A stretch of 64,000 nt of DNA from Pictodentalium vernedei (lineage: Eukaryota > Mollusca > Scaphopoda > Dentaliida > Dentaliidae): contig CM062293.1 of NCBI GenBank assembly GCA_031216915.1, positions 151,474,285 to 151,538,284 of the forward strand, written 5' to 3'. Under the pieces are notes generated by a model that ran no database searches, was not told the origin of the DNA, and saw only the letters and a program-made list of their open reading frames with translations. The translations under genes were made by a program, and so were the position numbers. This document shows, in pieces, positions 11,434-22,784 of this stretch (its first letter is position 1; every line of letters starts with the position of its first letter).

Positions 11434-12384
11434 TCACCAGAGATAAGACTCTAAATTTCTTAGATAGAACTTAGTAAATGAAGACGGTTGTGTCCAGTAG
11501 GCTGCCTTCATTAAATCAGTAATAGCAATACTATTAGAATAAGCCCACGAAGAAGACAGTGCCCTAACCTCATGCGCTGAAATCTTATTGACAGAACGTT
11601 GATCTGCTGATAAATTCTCGTAAGCAATTCTTACTGCCAATTGAATCCATCTAGCCACTGAATGAACAGAAATATCCTTTCTGTTAGGTATAAGCGAAAG
11701 GAAAAACCTTTTTCTTCCTTTTCTAATAAAGCTAGATCAACGTTTATAAATGCACATCACTCTCACTGGACACAACAGCAGTCTACGGTTGTCCGAGGAT
11801 GGAAAAGCTTTAATGACAATAGGTTCCGGCCGTTTATCCGGAATCTGATTCTTAGCCAAGAATCCCACTTCCGTAGTAAGAGTAATAGTATTACCCACAC
11901 TACGGTAATGGGAATCTTCAACAGATAATGCGTGGAGTTCACTAACTCTTCTGGCAGAAGCGAAGGCTAAGAGAAATGCCATTTTATAAGTCAGGAATTT
12001 AATTTCTACATCATCTAATGGCTCAAAAGGAGCTTCTTGAAGCTTCAAGAGAATCCAAGCTAAATTCCATTTAGGAATTAATCTGAGGGTTCTAGGTCTA
12101 TTGATAGAGAAATTTCTAACTAGTTTGGATAAAGAAGGATCTGATCCAATATTCAAGTTATCATGATGAGAAAATGTGTCTGATAACATAGACTTATAGC
12201 CCTTAATTGTGATGGTCTGCAGTTTAAGTACGTCAAACAGGTAGATGAGAAAATTGGCAATTTGAGGAATGGATGGATTATAAATATCTACCGACTGATC
12301 TGTACACCAACAAAAAAAACCCCTCAATTTCACTGCGTAATTCAGCGAAGAGGAGGTCCTCCTACAGTTAGAAATTGCATCCAC
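11434..12384 (-). pseudogene. DIRS-B tyrosine recombinase, one internal stop
   Basis: A single minus-strand frame of 951 nt (about 316 codons) is interrupted only by one TGA at about 11734-11736. The catalytic arginine block is FASARRVSELHAL, with a later H-E-V-R block (SAHEVRAL) and a C-terminal FYLRN tyrosine, giving the R..H-x-x-R..Y set of tyrosine recombinases. In DIRS elements this enzyme integrates a circular DNA copy. The frame begins within 4 nt of the end of the RT/RNase H frame, the overlapping arrangement common in DIRS elements. This is the best-preserved coding part of the element. Confidence 0.82.
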
Positions 12385-12387
12385 TGC

Positions 12388-13330
12388 TCATCCTGTAAAC
12401 TGCTTTCCGAGCAAGAAGGACCACACAATGGAAATACGTGAAGGTTGAGACATTCCAGGTTGTGATGCAGTGCGTGGGACTTTCCCTGATACAGAATGTC
12501 CTTGAGAGGAGGAAGCTTCCTGGGAATGTCCCATAACAGACACCTGACCAGGGTGATCCAAGGTTTCTGAACTGAGAGGTGCTACCAGCAAGATTTTGCA
12601 GTGAGTCTCTTTGATTTTTAACAGAATCTGCTGAATCAGCGGAGTTGGAGGATATGCATATCCTATTATCCTGTTCCATGAGATCGATAGAGTGTCTACT
12701 GCAGACGCTCGGTGATCCGGACAAGGCAACATGAACATCGGAAGCTGATTGTTTAGGTTCGTGGCAAAGAGATCTATCATGGGACGATACAACTGGTAGC
12801 AAATCTGCCGGAATATTCATTTGTTGAGAGTCCCCTCCGATGGCAACAGGCAACCTTACCTTCCAATTGAATGAGTGCCACCCTGGTTTCTGAGATAAGC
12901 CACTACTGTAAAATTGTCAGACAGAATCTGCACATGGACGTTCACAATGTGAGCAATCCAGTGATTCAGCGCAAGCCAAATAGACATCATCTCTGTGATG
13001 TTTATATGCTTTTCCAGAAACAAAGAGTTCCAAAGACCCTGGCACTTCAGGTCTGTAGGAATCAGGGACGCACCCCAACCTGTCAGACTTGCATCCGTCA
13101 TGATATTAAAGACCGAATCCGGTACTTGAAGTGGAACTCCTTGAGTTAACCATTCGAGATCCACCCAAATATTAACCTTTTGTTTTATCAGATCTGTTAA
13201 AACAATCTGGCCTTCGAGCGAATGCGTCTTAACACTCCAGTTCTGAGTAAAGAAAATCTGGACAGGACGCGTGCGTAAGTGACCCAGCGAAATCAAGTCC
13301 TCTGCTGCCCCGCACAGTCCCATCAGTCGT
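12388..13330 (-). pseudogene. DIRS-B RNase H and downstream connector, broken
   Basis: One frame runs from a MGLCGAAEDLI block (13323) through the RNase H motifs IMTDASLTGWGASL (first Asp), INITEMMSIWLAL (Glu) and ILSDNFTVVAYL (Asp). It then continues to the DIRS-typical MIDLFATNLNNQLP block and ends at 12388. Two in-frame stops lie around 12800-12860. Compared with DIRS-C, about 40 codons including HIPGHLNVLADLLSR are missing after RNQGGTHS, so a ~120-bp deletion removed the last RNase H motif. Confidence 0.75.
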
Positions 13331-14195
13331 ATAAACTCCCTCGCTGATACTGTGAGAGAGTTTAGACAAAAGCAAGCATTGCAACTGACTAATTTCGCCT
13401 GGGTTATCCAGATTGCTTTGAGTCTCGAAGTTAATCCCCAAGTGAATGAAGGACTTGGATGGAGCGAAATCCGACTTCTTTTCGTTTACAATGAAACCGA
13501 GATATCGGAATAAATGAAGTAGATTCTGCACATCATTCTGAAGAGCATCTTTGTCGCCGTATCTCTAAAGAATGTCGTCCAGATAAGCCAATGTTACTAC
13601 GACCGAATGAGCTCGGAAGTATGACATTACCGAGTTCATTATCCAAGTGAATGCCCAAGGTGCCAGGTTCAGACCGAAACATATCGCTCTGAACAGATAA
13701 ACCTTCCCTTGGACGGCAAAGTGCAGGTACTTTCTGAAAGCTGGATGAATCATGACGTGAAAGTACATGTCCTTTAGTTCTATGCTTGCCGCAAAGTCGT
13801 TCACTCGAATGCTCGCTTTTACCAACTGAATGGTTTCCATATAGAACTTTGTAGCGATGATCAGTTTGTTTATCCAGCTCAAGTCTATCACCGGGCGAAA
13901 CGAGCCATCTGGTTTTGGCACAAGAAACAGGTGACTGTAAAATCCCGGTGAGTTGGGATTTTGTACAACCTCTATTGCTTCCTTTACAAGGAGAGATTGG
14001 ATTTCTGCAAGAAGAGACTAATTTTTTGCAGGATTTGCCGGAAGATCTGTCCAACGTGGACTTCTTGCAAGTGGGGGGCTTTGAACGGAATGATAGCCGA
14101 AGACTCATTCTGACTACATTCCTGACCCACTGATCTTCCGTTATGTCCGTCCAGTTTCTCACAAGTTTGATAACCTTCCGCCAACTGGAGTGCAA
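13229..14195 (-). pseudogene. DIRS-B reverse transcriptase, broken
   Basis: RT motifs lie in order on the minus strand: MPKPDGSFRPVIDLSWINKL, AASIELKDMYFHVMIHP, FGLNLAPWAFTWIMNSV and the catalytic YLDDIL box just above 13565. The frame stops immediately after YLDDIL, then resumes in the same frame with LLHLFRYLGFIVNEKKSDF and SFIHLG. A frameshift at about 13330-13380 moves to the RNase H frame. The upstream part (14195-14000, TDITEDQWV) is in another frame. The enzyme copies element RNA into DNA. This copy is non-functional. Confidence 0.8.
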
Positions 14196-14775
14196 TAGAG
14201 GTTTAAACGATCACCTGTATGACCTGCGAGGCTTTCGGAAGAGAAACCACGTCCTCCCCGAGAACCACCTTGCGTCGTCGGCTTATGGGCATCTGGCTTA
14301 TAGTCTTTGTAAGACTTACGCCTCTTTCCTGAGTCACTATACTGACGGTTCCCGATGATGTCCAGCTGACTGCTGCTGGGAAACTGACCTCAGTAAAAGT
14401 GTGCAGGAAGCTTTTTTGGTAGCTTCTTCGTCAAACAAGGTATGCCTAGAAACCGGAGGGACTTTTACAGAGATTTTCACCTGATCGTCTATCAATGAAG
14501 ACGATGCCAAGGCTCCATCTGTGTTATCAATTCCATATTAGCCACTGTAAGGGCGGAATGATGTGTGGCATACATAACTGCCCTTGAAAGAATTCTGGGA
14601 GACGAATTAATATCGTCAAATTCTTTCCAGGGTATTTTTTTTTAAAAATTTGATTAGCAGTTTCCATCTTGGTTTCAAAAAGTGATGATAAACAGTGAAT
14701 TTAAGGCCAATATGAAAGAAAAATGGTTAGCATTTGGACATTTTTGTATAGCATTTCGCGATGCAAATCCAGTCA

Positions 14776-16442
14776 TTAAATACCCTGCTTTCCCAACAAG
14801 ACGATGGTCCAAAGCCCTGGTGATATGATCTGAGTAGCATCCAAAACTGCCCAACTAGAATCAATTGTAGATTCGATCACATCGGAGCGGACATTGAATG
14901 ATGCAGGTGACAAGATATCCAGATCTAAAGCCCGATCATCCAGGCGCAAAGGAACTCTCTGAACATCTCTTTCAACTGTTTTTAATTGACGAGGTCCAGG
15001 CAACGGTACGTGAATAGAAGATGCCGATAAGAAAGGATTTTTCTTTCTTGAATTTGCTAGGCTGAATAATGCGGCATCATTGTGGCCGAAGGCCTCCAAC
15101 ACATGAACCGACTTACCCGGGAAGGAAAGAACGTCATCTTTTCTCTGCTGGGTATCCCTATCTAGGGATGATAGTGATTTCTTCCTATCAGACACAGCTT
15201 GCTGACCAGGAGGAACAAGATCAGGAAAAAATTGATGAATAAAATTCATCGCTTCAATATGTTGTTCCAAAAGGGTAGGAGCATCTTCCTCCAATTCCCA
15301 TTAATCATCCACTTGGTCTAGCTGTGAATTTCGGTCAGCTCCATCCGAATGAACAGATGACCGTATCGATCCAGCACCGTCCGACAGCTCACTCCCGGAG
15401 ACTGTTGATGGTTGCCCTTGCATTGACTGGGAAGCTTGCGAAATCTGCGACAGCAAGTCTGTTACTGAGGCTTGTGGAGCAGTGGTCTTATGTTACTTTG
15501 CCGCATGTTTGCGGGACGGAGATCTGTCCCCAGATCTTTTTGCCGAACATCCCGAATGCTCCGCATAATCATGCCTAGAACCAAGAGCTATCGGATGACC
15601 AGACTTCAGAGACGAAGACTGGGATTGTCTTCGCGGAACGGCTTGACTGTCCGAAGTCGGATAGATAGTGAGAGGTCTAATGAGCTTGATAATAGACTTG
15701 CAAGAAGCTGTAACTGCCGCCGGCCCCAGCTGCAGTGTGGATGGAGCACCTCGATTGGCCAACAAGGATGTTAGCTCTGACTCAGTAAACTTTCTTACAA
15801 CCGCAACAGTCGGCCCCCGACAGTTGACAGGACGGAGAAGGCTCTCCCGCTCATGATCTGACCCCAGATCTTGCATGAGTGTCCCGTTTAGAAACTTGCT
15901 GGCTTCTTCCTCTTTGCTGTCGTCGCTGGTTGGGCTTTTGATTTTGAGGTGCTCGCTCTACCCAAATCTACACTCTCCTCGACTGCTACAGACTTATCCA
16001 GTGTTACAGCACCCACTAACAGGGTAACCGCTTCACCGGCCGAGCTAGCTGCTTGTAAAGAAATAAGAGGCCTTATTCCTTGTTTGATATTCATGAGCAC
16101 CTTTGCAGCTAGCTCTGTTTGCTCATCTGAGCGTGATGGCGGCAACACATTTTGGATGGGTGTCGCTGTATCATCACCATGTTCTTGTTCCTCTGAAAAA
16201 GAAATTGAAAAACTAGATTTAGCCTGCGGTGAAAGTTCCAGCACTGGCACTTCACCACGCACATAACGCGACACCCGCCTCCAACGTTTGGCATCCCAAA
16301 CTACACAAGTAGCACACGTATCTGAAGGCGTGCAACAACTACAAGCAAGACAACAAGTGTGTAAATCCGAGGCAGATTTCCTCCCCTTACACTTAGAGCA
16401 AAAAAGTTTCATAATAATATTTAAGGCAAAGACAAAGTCCAC
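14776..16442 (-). pseudogene. DIRS-B gag-like region with Cys-rich N-terminus, frameshifted
   Basis: The first frame (16442-15888) probably starts at the internal Met giving MKLFCSKCKGRK. It has a cysteine/histidine cluster over about the first 60 residues (C-x2-C ... H-x-C-C-x2-C ... C-x2-C-x2-W) that could bind zinc. Continuation in another frame covers 15876-15493 (basic, Ser-rich) and 15294-14776 (EAMNFIHQFFPDLVP, DDVLSF), the latter homologous to gag blocks in DIRS-A and DIRS-C but clearly diverged. DIRS ORF1 products are structural proteins. That role is by position and family only. Confidence 0.65.
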
Positions 16443-16559
16443 TGCACTCCTAAACTACAAAATAATTTATACATATTAAGGATACAAAAATACAACAATC
16501 AAAATCATTTCGAAAGAAATCATAATTGAAAAAAAAAATTTTGTAAAAATTTAGAAAAA

Positions 16560-17027
16560 GCCTAAGTTCCCAAAGGGAACCTCATGAGCCCAAGGGCATC
16601 CCGATAGAGCCTAAGTGTGGTCAAACACTAAATAATGAAAGCTACGCTACCGGCATAATTAATACCTGAATCCTACTATAAATATGATAACTGTGCTATA
16701 CTATAATATAAGAATACTATGAATTAAAGCATTGTCCAAGTGAAAACAACGTCAACAGGAAAAACCAGAAACTAAACAACAGGCATACAATAAGCCCAAA
16801 GTCAGTAACTGATCAATCACTACCTGATGCAAAGCCAGATCTTCAGAAGAAAAAACAATGCATCTGGTAGAAGATGCAAGACTACATATACGTCCTAACA
16901 CCCACAGGATGAGGACGTAACAATATGGATAACCAGAATAAACATTCCGTAGATCATGTTAAACTCCCAAGAAATTTAATAAAAAATTTTGATAAAAAAA
17001 AAAGCTTGGGAGGTTAACAGAAGGGTT
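16560..17027 (-). other. DIRS-B leader, non-coding
   Basis: It links gag to the 5' end and shares AACTCCCAAGAAATTTAAT, AACAGAAGGGTTCATGG and other blocks with DIRS-A 1200-1330. The hAT element at 17036 splits it, and it resumes at 19969 with GAGGGAAGGAACATTTAACA. Confidence 0.6.
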
Positions 17028-17035
17028 CATGGGAG
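17028..17035. repeat. Target-site duplication, left copy (CATGGGAG)
   Basis: Identical to 19961-19968 on the other side of the hAT element. Confidence 0.88.
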
Positions 17036-17710
17036 TAGAGACTAGCGGTTTTTGTTTTTTTGGTTTTGGTTCCGTTTTTTTATGGAAACAGAAAAACCGA
17101 ACCGAGATTTTCCTGGAAAACCTTCTTCACGGTTTTCTGTGAATTTCTGTCCACTACAGCAATCGCCCAGAATACACCAATCAAACGACTAGCATTCTGG
17201 CTTGAACGAAACGTTGCCCTTTGGAATGTCTTTATGTCCGTCGATCGATTAATATTCTTGACGATTGTTGATTTGTTTTGGGGTTAGGTGACCAGTAAGA
17301 GAGCTCACAAGGCCGGCTGAGTGACGTTGACCATACACATCTCCTCCCCCAAAAACATAAATCTTGACACCAAAAATGCAAAAAGGAAAACTTAAATGTT
17401 CAGGCTGGTGACAACGTGTGCTGGAAATCACAAAATCATTTTAGGGAGTGTTTGTTTTTATTTATTCTATCCATCCGAGAAAGTGATAAAACCGGGAAAC
17501 ACGTTGATCAACGTTTCCATGAACACTTGCCATGGTGAAATTTGAACTTATGAATATTAATGACCGTTCAATAGCAATGACGACGTGGGTAAAACGTTTC
17601 TGTCACTTTCAGTACCATGTTTAAAAAATGATAAGAAGCGATCTCAAACTAATTTTCTTTTTCATCACTTCAATTTTTTTACACATATAATCCCAGAAAG
17701 AAACTAAGAA

Positions 17711-18450
17711 TAAATCCAGATACACATAATATTTATATCTTGAGTTCTTAACCCTCGAAGATGGTGTAGCCCCGCATCACAGGAACGGCAGTTATGGTGT
17801 ATGTGCATTCAAATTACAGTCAACTCGGACCAAAGACCACTCAGCTCAAGACCAGCAAGACCTGTTTTGAAGACAACTCGGACCTATTTTGAAGAAACCT
17901 CGGGCCAACATCAAAGACAGGTAGAAAGTGTTCCAGGGTCTCCAATGCACCTAGATTACACATTTGGCATGCATTTTTATTTTCTTTCCAAGGTTTTCTC
18001 CTAAGCTCCAGCGACCTCAGCTTGAACAACAGTGACCCCCACCCCCAACGTGACATCAAGGCACTCTTCAAAACCTGGTTTCTCCTTATGAGGCAGGGCA
18101 AAAATAAGAATAAGAATAAATCCATATACACATAATATTTATATCTTGAGTTCTTAACCCTCAAAGATGGTGTAGCCCTGCATCACAGGAAGTGCAGTTA
18201 TGTTGCATGTGCATTCAAATTACAGACAACTTGGACCAAAGACCACTCGGCCAACATCAAAGACAGGTAGAAAGTGTTCCAGGGTCTCCAGTGCACCTAG
18301 ATTATACATTTGGCATGCATTTTCATTTTCTTTCCAAGGTTTTCTCCTAAGCTCCAGTGTCTGCGACCTCAGCTTGTACAACAGTGACCCCCACCCCCAA
18401 CGTGACATCAAGACACTCTTCAAAATCTGGTTTCTCCTTATGAGGCAGGA
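17711..18450. repeat. ~406-bp tandem duplication inside the hAT element
   Basis: TAAATCC...TACACATAATATTTAT starts at 17711 and again at 18117. Both copies continue through ACCCTCRAAGATGGTGTAG, GACAGGTAGAAAGTGTTCC and CTCAGCTTG with few differences. Copy 2 is shortened by a deletion in the middle. Apparent minus-strand frames here (for example at 17841-18164 and 18220-18528) are by-products of the duplication. Confidence 0.7.
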
Positions 18451-18539
18451 CAAAAAGGCCTCTTTGCTTTGACCCAACCACCCCCCCCCCCCCACCCCCA
18501 CTTGCCAGTTAATATAATAATCCGCCATGACTCTTTCTC

Positions 18540-18800
18540 TAACGATTTTGGTCAGACTAGTCTAAAAATGGTCAGAGTTGTTTTAAACATTGGTCCGACT
18601 TGTCTTTGATGTAGGTCCGAGTTGTCTTCCAAACAGGACCAAGTTGTCTTAAAACTGGGTCCGAGTTGTCTTCAAAACAACTGGTCCGAGTTGTCTTCAA
18701 AACTGGTTAAAGTTGTCTTTAAAACAGGTCAGAGTTGTCTTGGAAACAGGTCCGAGTTGTCTTGGAAACAGGCCCTAGTTGTCTTTGGTCGAAGTTGTCC
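18540..18800. repeat. GTCCGAGTTGTCTT minisatellite
   Basis: About ten imperfect repeats of 18-30 bp built on GGTCCGAGTTGTCTTCAAAA. A looser relative on the complementary strand (GACAACTCGGACC) lies at 17820-17900. Confidence 0.75.
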
Positions 18801-20239
18801 TCCTCCCTGTGCATACACATGATGGAGAAATAGAAACAAAGCTAAAGAGAAGTCCCCACAACACTGATCCATTAAGACATTAATAATGACAACTTAGTGA
18901 ATATTAATAACTAACAAAAACAAGCCACTGGGCATATCTATTAACACTAAAAAATACAATAGCTCATGTTAGTCATGTACAAGAACCACACAATGGAGAT
19001 CAAAACAAAGAGTACGAAGCACCCACATCCATAAGGCATAACAGCTGCATCAATTAATATTCATAAACAAATGAAACTTAGTGACTGCAGTGATGAATTG
19101 TGGGATGTTGTTTCCGAACTTCAAAGAAAAGGTCATGGTACTGAATTATTTGGACATATCTTGTGATTTTAAATCAAAATAATAAAATAAAACTTCATGC
19201 TTACAAAAAAGATACCGGTGCTCAAAGTGTGAAACCTTACAATAGATCTCTGTGAAAACATAAAAATATTCACTCAGTTGCAAGGAAATAGGTTTTTTGG
19301 GATCCTGGAATTGACAATTTTCCTGCCGAGGCCCAAACCATGGTTGGTCCCTGGTATAGCATCATTCCTTCATCGCCCCATCATGGCGGCCTCATTTTTT
19401 CACAAGCGGATACACTGCCAGTGATTGGGGGTGGGGGGCTAAACCAATCAACAATTCCGACTTCCCTCGCAATAAAACGCAAATTTCTTATTTGAAGTGC
19501 TTCGTCTCTCAAGTTCTCAACACTGTTTTGTATCTGGTCACCCGATTATCCGAAATATTCTGGGAACGAAATGACAGCAAGAACACCTGGATTGAATAGA
19601 TTTAATTGTTTTATTCACTAATTTGTCAGAAAGTACGTAGGTGTCATTTCCATGGCGTTTTTTCAACATTCTGCAGCAAATTTCTTATTTACCACCCATG
19701 TTACCGTGACGGCACTTGTTAAATAATATAAAGCAAACTGTTTGACAACTTGTTCTGACATTATGGCTCTGTCAAAAGCTAGGCCCTATATCTTAATTGC
19801 CACTATCAATTATTCAATTACGAATGTTCCTGGAAAAAACTTATTCCATATATAAAAACCTTTCATACAGAAAACCGAAACCGGAACCGAAACTGAGTTT
19901 TTTTCTCCAAAAAAACCGAAACCGAAACTGAACTCCAAAAAACAAAACTGCCAGTCTCTACATGGGAGGAGAGGGAAGGAACATTTAACAAACAGTAGGT
20001 TTAATCATTAGCACGAATGAGGACGTTCAGGCTCATGTCCCGAAAATGGGAAACATGAATAATTTTACATAATTGTTTTAAAATTACCACCTTGAACATC
20101 TAAAACCACCATAGTTCACTTCCAGCATCCTTTCACATCCTTGAATCCACCATAATCATCAATGATTTGTGCCTGACATCTTCAGAAAAGAGATTTTAAA
20201 GCACAGATGTCAGTTCATTTGTTTACTGACTTGGGCCAA

Positions 20240-20430
20240 ACAGAAGAATGATGTTTGTGCCAATTTTGGTCACTTCCTGGTTACTGCACATGCACAGTAA
20301 ACAAAAGTATGGAGGACCAGATAGGACTTTGAATTTTTGGTTTTGTATGCAAATTTTGAGGATTGGGGGTTCAAAATTTGTGTTTGGCCCTGGAAATTAA
20401 TGAGTCTGGGCCATTGGTTTTAGTATAAAA
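20240..20430 (-). repeat. DIRS-B 5' terminal repeat
   Basis: Homologous to 5292-5497 in the same orientation and inverted relative to 9590-9795. It contains CACTTCCTGGTTACTGCACA and ends GTCTGGGCCATTGGTTTTAG. Confidence 0.7.
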
Positions 20431-21185
20431 GTAATAGTTTTCAGATTCCATGAATTTCAAGAACAGTGTGAACAGTGCAACTTTGACTTTGGCCATGAAG
20501 ACCTACCTCACCTTATTTGGCTCCTACCTTGTATGAGAAATTCATGAATGAAACACCACTGACATGGCCCACCTTCTATGAGAAAACCAAAGTAAATTAA
20601 AGCCCATCAACAGAGATTGCATGGAGTACATCTCTAATCATACATCTCTGGAATGTGAAAACCTTTAATTTAGCTCTTGTAAAGCACACTAAACGTTTTT
20701 CAGTACAAGTGCCCACTAGTTTATAGTCAAAACAGGAAATCAAACTGACATTATCTGTGTAAATTAATATATTAATTCAATGATGTTTCCCGTTACCACA
20801 CTTTAACAAATAGTGAGGCTGTCTGAAGAACTGAAAACTTCATTGAATTATATTATGTTTAGAGATGCATCTATTCAAGGCAGTTATGGTAGTGTGAAGA
20901 TAGTATTGTGGAATCTATAACATTATATATGAATACACACAATACAGCATTACTTACCCTTGTTAATTGTTGTCTTTCCAGGAAAAAGGATAAGAGCTCT
21001 TTCCAACAGTATTTCACTTAATAACATATTATTAGTTCAATGGGAGAATTTCAGAGATGGCCTGGATTATTCCAGTGATGGAAATCTGATGCAGGCAATT
21101 TTAATTTCATGTAAGTGTTTTCTTTATGCACCTGGTTTCAGCCATATTTTGCTATGTCTGATCAGTCTGGGGGTGAATTGGGCTG
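20431..21185. other. Intron, nothing recognised
   Basis: AT-rich sequence between the DIRS-B end and the TTAA palindrome. No supported exon or repeat end. Confidence 0.45.
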
Positions 21186-21436
21186 TTAACCCTTTACCCA
21201 ACGTAACGACCAAAACCGGCCAGCGCTATTCTAAAAAATCGGCAATTAATTTTCATTATTTTTTCATTTTTTGTCTCAAAAACATAGGTTGTGACCCATC
21301 ATTGGAACAAGCTCTTCGAGCTTGTTCCAACGAGGGGTCACAACCTATGTTTTTGAGACAAAAAATGAAAAAAATTAGTTATTCAAGAATTCTTTTTGCA
21401 AGTGTCATCTGCATTTCATGTTAGGTAAAGGGTTAA
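21186..21436. mobile_element. TTAA-bounded palindromic element 2 (piggyBac-like MITE)
   Basis: TTAA-CCCTTTACCCAACGTAACG on the left and GGTAAAGGG-TTAA on the right, 251 bp. The core is an almost perfect inverted repeat of about 40-bp arms (CATAGGTTGTGACCC ... GGGTCACAACCTATG) with GGAACAAGCTCTTCGAGCTTGTTCC at its centre. A plus-strand frame across it (20960-21424) is a consequence of the palindrome and not a gene. Confidence 0.7.
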
Positions 21437-22150
21437 TCATTCCTGTTGAGCCATCAATGACCCACAATGCCCTCCAAAATCATGTTATTGTTATATTATC
21501 TATAATAATATTATTTCTGTATTGCACAAGTAGTATCTGTTCTCACGAGGAAAATCATTTGAATTTTTAAAAACCCGCCACCCCTGCATTGACTGACTGA
21601 GCAAGGAGTTTTGCCTGGAGTACTTCTTGCTCAATTGGCCCATACTAGAGTAGAGGGGTTTGTAAAAAAAACAAACCAAGATTCAGCAACAGTTTATTGG
21701 CTTGAATGCATTCCATGGAGAACACACACAATTTACACAGCATTTAGATGTTTGTGAAGCAAAACAATGAAAAATAATTCAGGAGAGCAATTTGCTCACC
21801 TAAGGAACTCCCAGGAGACCGATTTTTTGCCACCTTGGATTTTTCATAAAGCCAAGCCTTGTTATTCCATGCTGAACAAGTACCAAAGCCATTCAGATGA
21901 GAGTTGACATTGTGTTATGACTGAGACTACACAGCACATACACATTTTGACCAATATGTTAACTGGAGCCTGGGAGTTTGACTAAAGAAAAACGTTTATT
22001 CTCATGAATTTCATTTCATGTAACCACTAGGAGACATAGTATTAACTTAAAGGTACAAGGTTAACAAAATGTCATCAGTTTTGGGGATGCATAAGAAATG
22101 ATACAGACTGTCACAATAAGTTTCTAAACAATCAATAAATAATCTACATA
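21437..22150. other. Intron downstream of the third exon, nothing recognised
   Basis: Between the palindrome and the exon at 22156. No repeat end or splice-flanked frame is visible. Confidence 0.45.
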
Positions 22151-22155
22151 TTCAC

Positions 22156-22354
22156 CTTGATGCTCCAACAGGCTATGCCGCATCTGAACATACTGTAAAG
22201 TCTGTGATATTTCTGTTACAGCTCCATTAGAATCTTTTGAAAAAGGTCTGAAGACATGAACTTCATGGCATTTGGTACTTTTTAAAATTCTCTCTGAGCT
22301 TATCTCCTGATTACAATCATGACTGCTCTTCATTAATGGGAGTGAATGAATTTT
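22156..22354 (-). CDS. Apolipophorin/apoB-like lipid-transfer protein, third exon in window
   Basis: Minus-strand exon of 199 nt. Acceptor is a T-rich tract ending ctaacag and donor is CATCAAG|GTGAATATG. It enters in phase 0 (KIHSLPLMKSS...) and leaves after one base of a codon. Key blocks are a conserved Cys (HDCNQEIS), ILKSTKCHEVHVFRPFS and GAVTEISQTLQ. These correspond to the family signature 'C-x-E-x-H-x-F-x-P-F-S ... G-x-x-x-x-x-x-Q-T-L' in apoB and apolipophorins. The single leftover G joins with TT from the next exon at 9319 to make Val, and the frame continues. It lies in a repeat-poor patch between a TTAA palindrome (21186-21436) and a foldback repeat (22490-22640). Confidence 0.88.
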
Positions 22355-22489
22355 CTGTTAGAAAAAAATAAATGCCTGAATGTTGTGATTTAAAAACTGT
22401 GAGAGCTTATCGACAGTGTCACGGAACAGCAATTTAGACAACAGATAAATATAGAATAAATCTACTGTGTGTTATATACACAGAACATC

Positions 22490-22640
22490 ACGATGTGTGA
22501 ATGTGTTCGTCAATATGGCAAAAGTGCCAGCGCAGAAGGATAGATTGGTAAAATATCGAGTTCTATCCTTCCGCGATTGCATGAGTGCTGTTTTGACAAT
22601 GCATTCACACATTGTGGCATTCTGTATTTATTACACATCT
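22490..22640. repeat. Foldback repeat related to 6899-7115
   Basis: Stem GTGTGAATG...GGCAAAAGTGCCAGCGCAGAAGGATAG pairs with CTATCCTTCCGCG...CATTCACAC. The CGCAGAAGG/CCTTC stem is shared with the repeat near 7040. Confidence 0.55.
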
Positions 22641-22784
22641 CTATGACACAGATATCATTAACTTCAAAATTTCAAACTTTAAAACCCTTTTTTATTTTAC
22701 CAGTTGACATTCAATTTAACAGCTGTCACCACAGCTTCCAAACTGATCTGTGTTAGAATGTGACGTTTCAAATGGCCAATTATA

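Larger units (their letters stand above)
17036..19960. mobile_element. Non-autonomous hAT transposon (2,925 bp) nested in DIRS-B
   Basis: The ends are TAGAGACTAGCGGTTTTTG and the inverted CAAAACTGCCAGTCTCTA. They are flanked by a perfect 8-bp duplication CATGGGAG at 17028-17035 and 19961-19968. Eight-bp duplication plus TAGNG-type ends define the hAT superfamily. Removing the element restores the leader as seen in DIRS-A. No transposase is recognisable. The inside holds a ~406-bp direct duplication and a short GTCCGAGTTGTCTT minisatellite. The subterminal parts carry repeated AACCGAAACC / GGTTTTGGTT motifs, possible transposase-binding sites. Confidence 0.88.
9560..20430 (-). mobile_element. 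DIRS-B: near-complete but inactive DIRS-type retrotransposon with nested insertions
   Basis: Read on the minus strand the order is 5' terminal repeat (20430-20240), leader, gag-like frames (16442-14776), RT (about 14195-13229), RNase H and connector (13330-12388), tyrosine recombinase (12384-11434) and inverted 3' terminal repeat (9590-9795). The gag-RT-RH-YR order with inverted ends is diagnostic of DIRS elements, which integrate with a tyrosine recombinase rather than a DDE integrase. Two insertions are visible: a hAT element at 17036-19960 and a small repeat at about 10083-10925. Frameshifts and stops in every domain show it is dead. Exact outer ends are uncertain by tens of bases. Confidence 0.82.

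Noticed and set aside
13533-14195. 220-codon minus-strand frame
   Set aside because: Mostly the off-frame reading of the DIRS-B RT. Only its first ~40 codons match the expected protein.
20960-21424. 154-codon plus-strand frame
   Set aside because: Its second half runs through the TTAA palindrome, and the first half has no recognisable motif or clear splice support.
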